64,000 nucleotides of DNA, from contig NZ_RHOU01000002.1 in NCBI RefSeq assembly GCF_003946645.1, positions 90,488-154,487 on the forward strand. The letters run 5' to 3'. This stretch comes from Lapidilactobacillus wuchangensis. Lineage in GTDB: Bacteria > Bacillota > Bacilli > Lactobacillales > Lactobacillaceae. Position 1 is the stretch's first letter. Each line of letters begins with the position of its first letter. The position numbers and the translations under genes were made by a program. Positions 48,359 to 56,120 of the stretch are shown here, piece by piece. The notes under the pieces are model-generated. The model did not search any database. It worked only from the letters and a program-made list of their open reading frames with translations, and was not told the DNA's origin.

Positions 48359-49244
48359 ACCCAAAGTGGCAATAATTGTTCTAAACTATAATAATTACTC
48401 GGATACAATTGAATGTATCAAGAACATCAGAAAAGTCAATTATTCAAACTATGAAATTGTTGTTGTAGATAATCACTCAACCGATAATTCAAGGAAACAT
48501 CTTGAGGTGGCCTTGTTTGCAAATGAGGTTTTTTTGCAAGCCTCTACTAACCGAGGTTATGCTGCTGGAAACAATATTGGTATTAAATATGCTTTGATGA
48601 ATGACGCTGACTATCTATGTATTTTGAATAATGATGTTGAAGTAGATCCTGATTTTTTGACCGTCTTAGTGGATGCGCTTGAAAAAAATTCTCAAATCGG
48701 CGTCGCTGGACCTAAAATCTGTGACTTTAAAAATCGTCGTGAAGTTCAGTCTGCTGGTGCCATGGTAAATATGAATTATGGTCGAGCTACAGATTTATAT
48801 AAAGGAGAAGATATCGACAAGATTAGCCAATCGGTTATTTCGTGTGACTACGTTGGCGGAGCGTGCATGATGATAAGGGCATCATTGGTCCAGTCGGTGG
48901 GTTACATTCCTGAAAATTATTTTCTGTTCTATGAAGAAAATGAATGGTGTGCAAAATTCAAAAAACACGGTTATCAAATTGCTTGTATCACTAAGGCAAC
49001 TATTTGGCATAAGGGATCACATACAATTAATCAAATTAGTGGATTATCAGAGTATTTTATGTACCGTAATTTAGTTATCTTTGTCAGAAGAAATGGTAAT
49101 TTAAAAAATAGATTAATTTTTAAATTGTATTTTACTGCGTTCTGTCTTAAAGCATTGTTGACTAAACGAAACGGTAAACGCTTTTTCAGTTATTTTTATG
49201 ATGGCCTAACTGGCAACAATCGATATCAATACTTACAAAAGTAG
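48351..49244 (+). CDS. Glycosyltransferase family 2 (WbbL/rhamnosyltransferase-like)
   Basis: 297 residues from a GTG start inside the end of wzx, with GGGGAGG before it. GT-A motifs: VAIIVLNYNNYSDTIECIK, VVVDNHSTDNS, NRGYAAGNNIGIKYA, LNNDVEVDPDFL (DxD-like) and YFLFYEENEWCAKFKKHGY (catalytic ED region). This pattern is that of the rhamnosyltransferase group of GT2, consistent with rmlA and rmlC in the same locus, though the donor is not proven. It acts at the cytosolic face on lipid-linked precursors. The next glycosyltransferase starts 5 bases later. Confidence 0.9.
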   Translation: MIKPKVAIIVLNYNNYSDTIECIKNIRKVNYSNYEIVVVDNHSTDNSRKHLEVALFANEVFLQASTNRGYAAGNNIGIKYALMNDADYLCILNNDVEVDPDFLTVLVDALEKNSQIGVAGPKICDFKNRREVQSAGAMVNMNYGRATDLYKGEDIDKISQSVISCDYVGGACMMIRASLVQSVGYIPENYFLFYEENEWCAKFKKHGYQIACITKATIWHKGSHTINQISGLSEYFMYRNLVIFVRRNGNLKNRLIFKLYFTAFCLKALLTKRNGKRFFSYFYDGLTGNNRYQYLQK

Positions 49245-49248
49245 GAAA

Positions 49249-50154
49249 GTGAGACTTAATTCAGTGAAATTGGTAAGCATAATTATACCCGTTTATAATG
49301 GTGAGTATACAATTAAACGTGCCATTGAATCTTGTCAGGGTCAAACATATACTAATCTTGAAATTTTAGTTATCAATAATGCATCTACAGATCATACTGC
49401 GATAATAGTAAACGATATTGTTAAGATGGATAAGCGAGTAAAATTAATTGAATTCCCTGAAAAAGGTCGTAGCAAAGCACGTAATGTTGGACTGGACAAT
49501 GCCCATGGTGAGTACATCCAGTTCCTAGATGCAGATGATACTCTTACTAAGAATAAAGTTATTGATGCCGTAAACTATTTGAATAATCATCCAAATAAAA
49601 TGGCATGTGGTACAAATATTAGATACATTAAAGATAGTAAATCATGGGATATGATTCCCAATTTGAGATATAATACTGAATTATTGGCTCATAATATTTT
49701 CCCAATTAATACATTTGTATTTGAAAAAAATACCGTAAGATTCGTTGATAGTCTCGAATATGATGAGGATTGGATGTTCTGGGTAGATTTATTTCAAAAT
49801 AGAAAGAAATTATTTACTATTCTAGATGATATTGGCGGTTACGTTTATGTTACTGGCGTTAATACAATGAGTAATACAAGTAAAATGCTTTATTATGAAA
49901 TATTTGTACGTGGTGTTATAAAACAAAAATATCGTGTGTACGATGGACATTTATTGATTTCAGATTTAAAAAAAATGATTATGTTAAATGTTTTATATCA
50001 GCAAAATAAAATCTCTGATAAACAATTAAGCAATGCTAAAAAGAATTTTAAAGTACTTAATAAAGTATCGTTATTAATATTAAAATTGCCAACGCTTAAG
50101 AAGAGAATGACTCAGCAAGTAAATCGAATCCTTGATAATACAAATTTTCAGTAG
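49249..50154 (+). CDS. Glycosyltransferase family 2
   Basis: 301 residues from a GTG at 49249; a second in-frame GTG at 49264 is an equally possible start, since neither has a clear ribosome binding site (AGGAAA is too close to the first). Domain motifs: VSIIIPVYNGEYTIKRAI, VINNASTDHT, KGRSKARNVGLDNAHGEYIQ and FLDADDTL with the DxD. YDEDWMFWVDLFQNRKKL is the acceptor-side acidic motif. The last 80 residues are basic and rich in Lys and Asn. No membrane helix. It adds an unknown sugar to the repeat unit. AT-rich like its neighbours. Confidence 0.88.
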   Translation: MRLNSVKLVSIIIPVYNGEYTIKRAIESCQGQTYTNLEILVINNASTDHTAIIVNDIVKMDKRVKLIEFPEKGRSKARNVGLDNAHGEYIQFLDADDTLTKNKVIDAVNYLNNHPNKMACGTNIRYIKDSKSWDMIPNLRYNTELLAHNIFPINTFVFEKNTVRFVDSLEYDEDWMFWVDLFQNRKKLFTILDDIGGYVYVTGVNTMSNTSKMLYYEIFVRGVIKQKYRVYDGHLLISDLKKMIMLNVLYQQNKISDKQLSNAKKNFKVLNKVSLLILKLPTLKKRMTQQVNRILDNTNFQ

Positions 50155-50229
50155 ATTTCTATTTTGCCACGGCTTAGGGACAGAAATTTTGGACATTATT
50201 ATTTGGGTGTGCGTAGGAGTGAATGGAAT

Positions 50230-51288
50230 ATGAAGTCGCAAATCGATCAATCTTTAGAGACTAGGAAAAATAATTTTGATTTAATCCGTTTTTTTGCCGC
50301 AATTTTAGTGGTTTGGTTCCACTCCTTTCCGTTAACTGGTGTTGGTAATGAACATGAAATTATTAGTAGAATGACAAGAATGCAGACTACGGCTGGTGCA
50401 GTTGGTGTTATGGTGTTTTTTATCATTAGTGGTTTTTTAATTACTATGAGTTTTGACCGGACGAAAGATTTAGGGCGCTTTTTAAAAGCGCGTGTTCTAC
50501 GTATTATGCCAGCATATATTGTTGTCATTTTATTATCAATTTTTGTTTTGGGTCCGTTATTAACTACCCTACCGATTAATAAGTACTTTGCACATCCAGA
50601 GACACGACAATACTTTATAAATCTATCTTTAAAAAATATGCGATATACATTACCAGGAGTGTTTAATAAGAATATTTATCCTAATGCTATTAATGGTTCA
50701 ATTTGGACGTTATGGTATGAGTTTGTGACCTATCTTGTAGTCGCACTTTTAGGTATCACTAAGCTTTTACGCAAAGAAACTAGTGTAGTATTGTATCTAG
50801 TTTGTTTAGGTCTGATTGTTTTTCATTATCCTAATTATTATTACTACTTTTATTTTGGGCTTTTTTTCTCAGCTGGCATGATTTTTTATCAATGGCGCGA
50901 AAAAATTATCCTGAACGGAAAACTTGCAATTGTTGCTGTTCTAATTTTAATTGCAGGTGTTTATTTTAAACAGGTAATTCCTGCGGCATCCATCGGTGGC
51001 TCATATTTGATTTTTTATTTGGCTTTAGGTCCCGTACCTAAGTTTCCGAATTTTACAAAATATGGAGATTTGTCCTACGGTATTTATATTTATTCTTTTG
51101 TAATCCAACAGGCTCTCATGTCAATCTTCAGTAATAATTTGTCACAAATGGAAAACTTCCTTTTGGCAGTTCCTCTTTCAATGGCCTTTGCGTTTGCTTC
51201 ATGGCATCTAATTGAGAAACGTTGTATCAAACTTAAAAATCAATCAATATTTGGTTTTCTTAAACGTAACACTCAGAGTGGAAATTGA
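50230..51288 (+). CDS. Acyltransferase family 3 membrane protein (O-acetyltransferase)
   Basis: About 352 residues from the ATG at 50230, 9 bases after GGAGTG; the longer frame from 50164 lacks a site. It has about ten membrane helices. The start FDLIRFFAAILVVWFHSFPL carries the family's conserved Arg and His, then GAVGVMVFFIISGFLITMSF and FLKARVLRIMPAYIVVI are typical. Such proteins (OafA, ExoZ type) acetylate sugars of surface polysaccharides using acetyl groups moved from the cytosol. Here it is the likely decorating enzyme of the polysaccharide made by the locus. There is no attached SGNH domain. Confidence 0.92.
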   Translation: MKSQIDQSLETRKNNFDLIRFFAAILVVWFHSFPLTGVGNEHEIISRMTRMQTTAGAVGVMVFFIISGFLITMSFDRTKDLGRFLKARVLRIMPAYIVVILLSIFVLGPLLTTLPINKYFAHPETRQYFINLSLKNMRYTLPGVFNKNIYPNAINGSIWTLWYEFVTYLVVALLGITKLLRKETSVVLYLVCLGLIVFHYPNYYYYFYFGLFFSAGMIFYQWREKIILNGKLAIVAVLILIAGVYFKQVIPAASIGGSYLIFYLALGPVPKFPNFTKYGDLSYGIYIYSFVIQQALMSIFSNNLSQMENFLLAVPLSMAFAFASWHLIEKRCIKLKNQSIFGFLKRNTQSGN

Positions 51289-51310
51289 TTTTAGAAATGG
51301 AGATTAAAAA

Positions 51311-52339
51311 TTGATTGAAAAAGAAAGCTTAATCGATAAAAGAGTTTTATTTTTAAGCCCTAAATTCTTTTCGTATGAAATTATGTTGAAAAATAAGCTT
51401 GAATCAATGGGAGCTGAAGTTCTTTTTTTTGATGAACGTCCATCAAATACTACTTTAGGCAAGTCATTACTTAGAATAAATAGAAAATTAATGGAACCAC
51501 TTGTTAAGAAATATTACGAGAAAATTATAAAGGAGATAAGTGGGCAACAGTTTGATTACATTTTGATTTGCCAGGCTGAGGCAACGCCGCTCTTTTTTCT
51601 CGACTTTCTTGATAAGCATTATCAAGATTCACATAAGGTGCTCTATCTGTGGGACTCTGTCAAGAATAAGATTAACACTGTTGAAAAGGCACCTTTTTTT
51701 GATCAAGTATACTCATTTGATATTCAGGATTGTGAAAAATATGATTGGAAGTTTCGCCCACTCTTTTTTGATTCCAGCTATGAAGAAATCAAAAGAAATA
51801 AAGGTACTAAATTGGATTTATTTTTCGTGGGTACTGTTCACTCAGATAGATATCTAATATTAGAAAAAATTAAAAAAATATTTAGTCAGCGGAATAAGGT
51901 GGTATATTTTTATTACTATATTCCATCAAAATTAATGTTTTTTTACTATAAGTATATTAAACGTATTATTCCTGGTGCCAAACTTAGTGATTTTAATTAT
52001 CATTCATTAGACCGAACAACACTGCAAGCAAAATTAGAAAATGCCCAAGTTGTTATCGATATCCAACATCCCTTGCAAACTGGTCTGACAATGAGAACTA
52101 TTGAAATGTTGGGTGCCAGCAAAAAAATAATTACTACAAACCAAGATATTATTCATTATGATTTTTACAATCCGTTGAATGTTTGTGTAATTGACCGTAA
52201 TGACGTAGTGATTCCTGATAGCTTCTTGTCAAGTCCTTATCAACAGGTTGATGAAAGTATTTATTGTCGATATAGTATTAAGTACTTTCTAGAGGAGTTA
52301 CTAGGTATAGAGCAAAAAGAAGGGAGTTATTATCGATGA
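51311..52339 (+). CDS. Putative glycosyltransferase (GT-B-like, CgeB-like architecture)
   Basis: 342 residues from a TTG start with GGAGAT upstream. No close family is obvious. The layout is two Rossmann-like halves: VLFLSPKFFSYEIMLKNKLE at the start, FDYILICQAEATPLFFLDFL and HKVLYLWDSV in the first half, then LDLFFVGTVHSDRYLILEKI and TTLQAKLENAQVVIDIQHPL, TMRTIEMLGASKKIITTN in the second. This resembles CgeB/glycosyl_trans_1_2 proteins, where the Glu of the EMLG-type motif contacts the donor sugar phosphate. It overlaps the next gene by 4 bases. Context supports a role in building the repeat unit. Confidence 0.7.
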   Translation: MIEKESLIDKRVLFLSPKFFSYEIMLKNKLESMGAEVLFFDERPSNTTLGKSLLRINRKLMEPLVKKYYEKIIKEISGQQFDYILICQAEATPLFFLDFLDKHYQDSHKVLYLWDSVKNKINTVEKAPFFDQVYSFDIQDCEKYDWKFRPLFFDSSYEEIKRNKGTKLDLFFVGTVHSDRYLILEKIKKIFSQRNKVVYFYYYIPSKLMFFYYKYIKRIIPGAKLSDFNYHSLDRTTLQAKLENAQVVIDIQHPLQTGLTMRTIEMLGASKKIITTNQDIIHYDFYNPLNVCVIDRNDVVIPDSFLSSPYQQVDESIYCRYSIKYFLEELLGIEQKEGSYYR

Positions 52340-53052
52340 GTGATCGACGGCCAACGGTTTCTGTAGCAATGGCTACGTATAACGGAGAAAAGTATGTTTA
52401 TGATCAAGTGAGAAGTATTCTTGATCAATTAGGTGATGTTGATGAATTAATCATCTCTGATAATGGCTCTACTGATCAAACAATGTTAATCTTAAAAGAA
52501 AAGTTTGGCGCAGATAGTCGTGTAAAAATTATTGTTTGTCACGAGCGGGGTGTCATTGCTAATTTTAATAATGCATTATCCCATTGCAGGAATGAAATAA
52601 TATTTTTGTCTGATCAGGACGATGTTTGGTATCCTGATAAGGTTTCGGTGGTATTAAGCAAGTTTATCGCATATCCTAATATCGATTTGATCATGTCGGA
52701 TATTGTGGTCGTTGATAATCAATTAAATGTAGTTATTCCATCATTTTTTAACTATCGTGGCACTAAACTTGGCGTTGCAAAAAATATTATCAAAAATACG
52801 TATATTGGCTGTGCAATGGCTTTCCGTAAAAGCTTTGTTAGTCCCTTATTGCCGATTCCATCTAACGTACCCATGCATGATATGTGGTTAGGAATTATGG
52901 CAGATAGAAAACACCGGGCGATGCTGATTTCTGATAAACTGGTGAAGTATCGGCGTCATAATGATACAGTGACCACAGTAGAAAATCATTCAACTTTGGC
53001 AGAAAAAATAAAGTGGCGTTATAATATCGTAAAGACTGTTTTTTTTAGATAG
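52336..53052 (+). CDS. Glycosyltransferase family 2 (short)
   Basis: 238 residues; ATG overlaps the previous stop (ATGA), with AAGGGAG upstream. Motifs: VSVAMATYNGEKYVYDQVRS, ELIISDNGSTDQTMLIL, NFNNALSHCRNEIIFLSDQD and DQDDVWYPDK with the DxD pair, ending HDMWLGIMADRKHRAMLISD and the Arg-rich end KYRRHNDTVT, which is typical of the rhamnan and alpha-L-Rha alpha-1,3-transferase type GT2 proteins. It lacks the extra C-terminal part seen in longer relatives but is complete for the catalytic domain. It probably transfers rhamnose or a similar sugar. Confidence 0.88.
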   Translation: MSDRRPTVSVAMATYNGEKYVYDQVRSILDQLGDVDELIISDNGSTDQTMLILKEKFGADSRVKIIVCHERGVIANFNNALSHCRNEIIFLSDQDDVWYPDKVSVVLSKFIAYPNIDLIMSDIVVVDNQLNVVIPSFFNYRGTKLGVAKNIIKNTYIGCAMAFRKSFVSPLLPIPSNVPMHDMWLGIMADRKHRAMLISDKLVKYRRHNDTVTTVENHSTLAEKIKWRYNIVKTVFFR

Positions 53053-53131
53053 TTATTCTGTTCTGTATGGATAATCACGCTGCTAATTATAGAAAAATTG
53101 GAATGTAATTGTTACGGAAATGAGGATATAA

Positions 53132-53974
53132 ATGAAAATTTTAGTTACTGGTGCAAACGGGTATTTAGGCCAAGGCATCGTTAAGGCTATTCTGGATAAC
53201 GGACATTCAGTAGTAGCAACAGACTTTAATACGAACTATGTAGACGAACGTGCAAAAAAAATTTCTGGGAATCTTTTTGATATTGAAGATCCTTATGTAA
53301 CTTTTGGACGACCTGACGCAGTTTTGCATTTAGCTTGGCGAGACGGTTTTAAACATTACTCTGATGCTCACGTTGACGATTTACCAAAGCATTATTTGTT
53401 TCTAAAAAAGATGATTGATTCAGGAATTAATAAAGTGGCCGTTATGGGAAGTATGCACGAAATAGGTTTTTTTGAAGGGAGTATTAATGAATCAACTCCT
53501 TGCAACCCTGTTACCCCGTATGGTATTAGCAAGAACGCTTTACGAGAACTGACCAAAATGATGGCCGATAAGAATAATACGATTTTCCAATGGCTTCGTG
53601 GTTATTATATCGTTGGGCATTCCGAATTTGGTAGTTCAATTTTTTCAAAAATTACTGCTGCGGCAAATGCAGGAGAAACAACTTTTCCGTTTACACTAGG
53701 CCAAGATCAATTTGATTTCATTGATTATGATGATTTTTGTAATCAAATTGCAGCTTCAATTGGTCAAAATGATATTAATGGTATTATTGAAATATGTTCT
53801 GGTAGACCTGAGAAGCTGGCCGATCGTGTTGAGCGATTTATAAAGGAAAACAACTATTCGATTAAATTAAAATATGGTGCGTTTCCAGATAGACCATATG
53901 ATTCCAAGGCTATTTGGGGAAGCAATCAAAAAATTCAAGAAATTTTGAAAAATAAAAATTACGTTAATAAATGA
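53132..53974 (+). CDS. NAD-dependent epimerase/dehydratase (extended SDR)
   Basis: 280 residues. Rossmann fold with the dinucleotide motif VTGANGYLGQGIVKAI (GxxGxxG), the catalytic Tyr-x-x-x-Lys in TPYGISKNALREL and a preceding Ser region VAVMGSMHEIG. It is a member of the extended SDR family acting on nucleotide sugars, as an epimerase, reductase or dehydratase. It might supply a modified sugar for the repeat unit. It is not RmlB or RmlD by motif. It is the last gene of the locus; a terminator lies 40 bases downstream. GAGGA precedes the ATG. Confidence 0.88.
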   Translation: MKILVTGANGYLGQGIVKAILDNGHSVVATDFNTNYVDERAKKISGNLFDIEDPYVTFGRPDAVLHLAWRDGFKHYSDAHVDDLPKHYLFLKKMIDSGINKVAVMGSMHEIGFFEGSINESTPCNPVTPYGISKNALRELTKMMADKNNTIFQWLRGYYIVGHSEFGSSIFSKITAAANAGETTFPFTLGQDQFDFIDYDDFCNQIAASIGQNDINGIIEICSGRPEKLADRVERFIKENNYSIKLKYGAFPDRPYDSKAIWGSNQKIQEILKNKNYVNK

Positions 53975-54015
53975 TTTTGGCGGTATGCGATTAAATAATC
54001 TTTTCAGTTAAATTT

Positions 54016-54055
54016 CGATTGAGCTCAGAGAGGAATCTGGCTTAATCGTTTTTTA
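54016..54055 (+). terminator. Terminator at the end of the polysaccharide locus
   Basis: CGATTGAGC pairs with GCTTAATCG (one wobble), followed by TTTTTT. A closely similar hairpin with the same flank (AAATT..CGATTGAGCTCAG) recurs at 55756-55790. Confidence 0.75.
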
Positions 54056-54089
54056 TTATATTGCAGTAAATAACAGACCGTCTATTTTC

Positions 54090-54142
54090 GCCTTCAAATA
54101 CTTGTGCAGGTATTAACCTGCCAACTATTTGGAGGCTTTTTT
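54090..54142 (+). terminator. Hairpin whose stem contains a ribosome binding site
   Basis: GCCTTCAAATA (54090-54100) pairs with TATTTGGAGGC (54126-54136) and, inside, TTG-GCAGG with CCTGC-CAA; six T follow and then an ATG at 54143. The GGAGG of a possible 32-codon ORF is in the stem. Confidence 0.7.
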
Positions 54143-54241
54143 ATGAATAAAATTGTCAAAGTTAATCTTAATAATGTTAAAGAAAACACTCATCCCGACG
54201 TATCTGCTTATGTAATGAACTTTAATTTTGTAGTTATTTGA
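54143..54241 (+). CDS. Possible 32-residue peptide downstream of the hairpin
   Basis: ATG at 54143 with GGAGG 7 bases upstream, stop TGA at 54239-54241. Product begins MNKIVKVNLNNVKENTHPDV and ends SAYVMNFNFVVI. No signal or membrane helix, no similarity recognised. Because the ribosome binding site also belongs to a terminator stem, the ORF could be chance. It is the only coding candidate in the 361-base gap 53975-54335. Confidence 0.3.
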   Translation: MNKIVKVNLNNVKENTHPDVSAYVMNFNFVVI

Positions 54242-54335
54242 ATGTGGGCTTTAGAAACATACACACTATTTAGAAATCGATTGCAAAAAAATATTTTAAG
54301 TTTTATATTATGGTCAGATAAGGAGGATATTTGCT

Positions 54336-55544
54336 ATGAAGCTTAGTAAGAGGTTTTTGTTTTTAGTTGCATCTACAATGCTTGTAACAGGAGCCGTTCT
54401 ACAGACAACCATTGCAAATTCTCAGCCAAATGAGGTTCGGGCCGCAACGGTTATGAATAGTAAGCAACAAGCAGTTGTTAATTTGGCCAAGGCTCAACTC
54501 GGCAAACCATATGAATGGGCTGCAAAGGGGCCAAATAGTTTTGATTGTTCTGGTTTGGTTCAATATGTTTACAAAAAATGCTGTCGGTATGTCGGTCCCA
54601 GCACCAACAACAACTCAGGAACATATGGGGACTGAAGTCAGTTTGAATTCGCTATTACCGGGTGATTTACTCTTTTGGGGTAACAGAGGTTCCACTTATC
54701 ATGTTGCGATATATGTTGGAGATGGCAATTTTATTCAAGCACCGGAACCCGGTCAAAATGTAAAAATGACTAATATGAAATATTACTATCCTGCGTTTGC
54801 GAGAAGGATTTTGCCTGCAACGTCGGATGTAATAAGTCGTGGTTCGCTGGATGAATTCTCTTTTACAAATAGTAAATTACATGCTAAAGGTTGGACTGCA
54901 GCATCCAATACAACAGGAATGAAATACAGCTATATGTTTGCAATGGATGCAACACTAACAAGGAATTGGCACGGTGGAAATTTGACCGAATTGATCGTTC
55001 CGATGTTCAAAGAGCATATCCAAATATTACTGGATCCTTGCACAGTGGCTTTAATATGACAGTTGATGTTCCTGATGCTGTAAAAGGACACACAGTCAAA
55101 ATTATGGTACGCTATTCTTCCGTTTTACATGGAAATTATAATACCTCTGATTATACATTTGATAGAACGGTTTCATTTCCAGCAAAGGACTCACGAAATT
55201 CAATGGATTATTTCCAACAAGAGGGAGATCATTTACGTGCGGTAGGTTGGCAGATAGGTATGTATACCGAAAATAAGCCTTATCGGTATGCTATTGTTAT
55301 GAATGCGGCGACTAATACTGAACTAAATCGTGCAAAAATAACTACGGTTGATCGCCCGGATGTGACAAAGTATTATTCCAATTTTCCAAATTCAACAAAA
55401 AGTGGCTTCAACGTAACGATACCAGTTACTGACAATATGAAGGGTAAAAATGTATTTCTTATTCTTAGATATAGCTCAGACCCAAAGGGGGATTATGGTA
55501 CTGTCGATAGTTGGGCAAATAAATATGTAATTACAGTTAAGTAA
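54336..55544 (+). pseudogene. NlpC/P60 wall hydrolase with two GW-type repeats, broken by two compensating frameshifts
   Basis: Start ATG with GGAGG upstream; signal peptide (about 1-37, MKLSKRFLFLVASTMLVTG), then an NlpC/P60 domain with the catalytic Cys in FDCSGLVQYVYK. A run of six A at 54572-54577 puts the frame out by one: the first frame ends at 54635, while the continuing domain (SLLPGDLLFWGNRG, catalytic His in HVAIYVGDGNFIQAP) is in the next frame. Near 54953 a lost base returns to the original frame, which runs to 55544. After both corrections the protein would be about 403 residues with two of the roughly 110-residue repeats also found in the amidase at 39.7 kb. Either a recent pseudogene, a slippage-controlled gene, or sequencing errors. 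Confidence 0.8.
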
Positions 55545-55550
55545 ATCAAT

Positions 55551-55588
55551 AATAAGGCCTATCTCGAATTATTGAGATAGGCCTTATT
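55551..55588. terminator. Terminator after the broken NlpC/P60 gene
   Basis: AATAAGGCCTATCTC and GAGATAGGCCTTATT form a perfect 15-bp stem. In the rest of the 55545-56120 gap I see a second copy of the 54016 terminator (55756-55790) and a TAAACT -10-like hexamer (56092) for the next gene, and nothing else. Confidence 0.8.
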
Positions 55589-55747
55589 ATTGTGATATGT
55601 GTTAGGAGTATAGTGGGCAATATTGAAAAATGGCCGAATATTCATAGATTCTTATGTGGTTGCAAAGTAAGTATTAGTGATAAAAAGTTTTTTCCAAATC
55701 GTATTGGTGTACAGATAATAGAAAATACACATAATGACGTGAACCCT

Positions 55748-55797
55748 TTAAATTACGATTGAGCTCAGGTAACGTTCTAGCTTATTCGGTTTTTTTA
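55748..55797 (+). repeat. Second copy of the terminator-like sequence at 54016
   Basis: TTAAATTACGATTGAGCTCAG matches TTAAATTTCGATTGAGCTCAG at 54008 with one change, followed in both by a T-rich run after GCTTA. The stem here has a T.T mismatch. Short duplicated sequences on either side of the broken wall hydrolase suggest a duplication or recombination event around that gene. Confidence 0.5.
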
Positions 55798-56120
55798 TTA
55801 GGCAATTTAGATCTGATAATAAAACGTGTCAATAAGTGGTAGGGGTGATAATTACATTCGGCTACTGAGATATTATCATGTCCGTTATTTCAAGCTAAAA
55901 CGTAACTGGTGTATTTAACGGCGACTAATTTGTCAAATCAGAAAACCTAGTGTATAGAGTCAAACACGGATTTATATGTGTGCATTAAACATCAGAAGTT
56001 GTACCCACAAGCTTTGAACAAAATAATAATCTCTGATTGAAAGATTATTATTTATTTAATTTTCATAAAAATAAGTGATAGTGTGCTAAACTAGACAGAT
56101 ATCAAGGAGGAATATTGGCG

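Noticed and set aside
54475-55544. Two or three separate small genes in the NlpC/P60 region
   Set aside because: The three frames together make one continuous NlpC/P60 plus repeat protein, so a single frameshifted gene explains them better.
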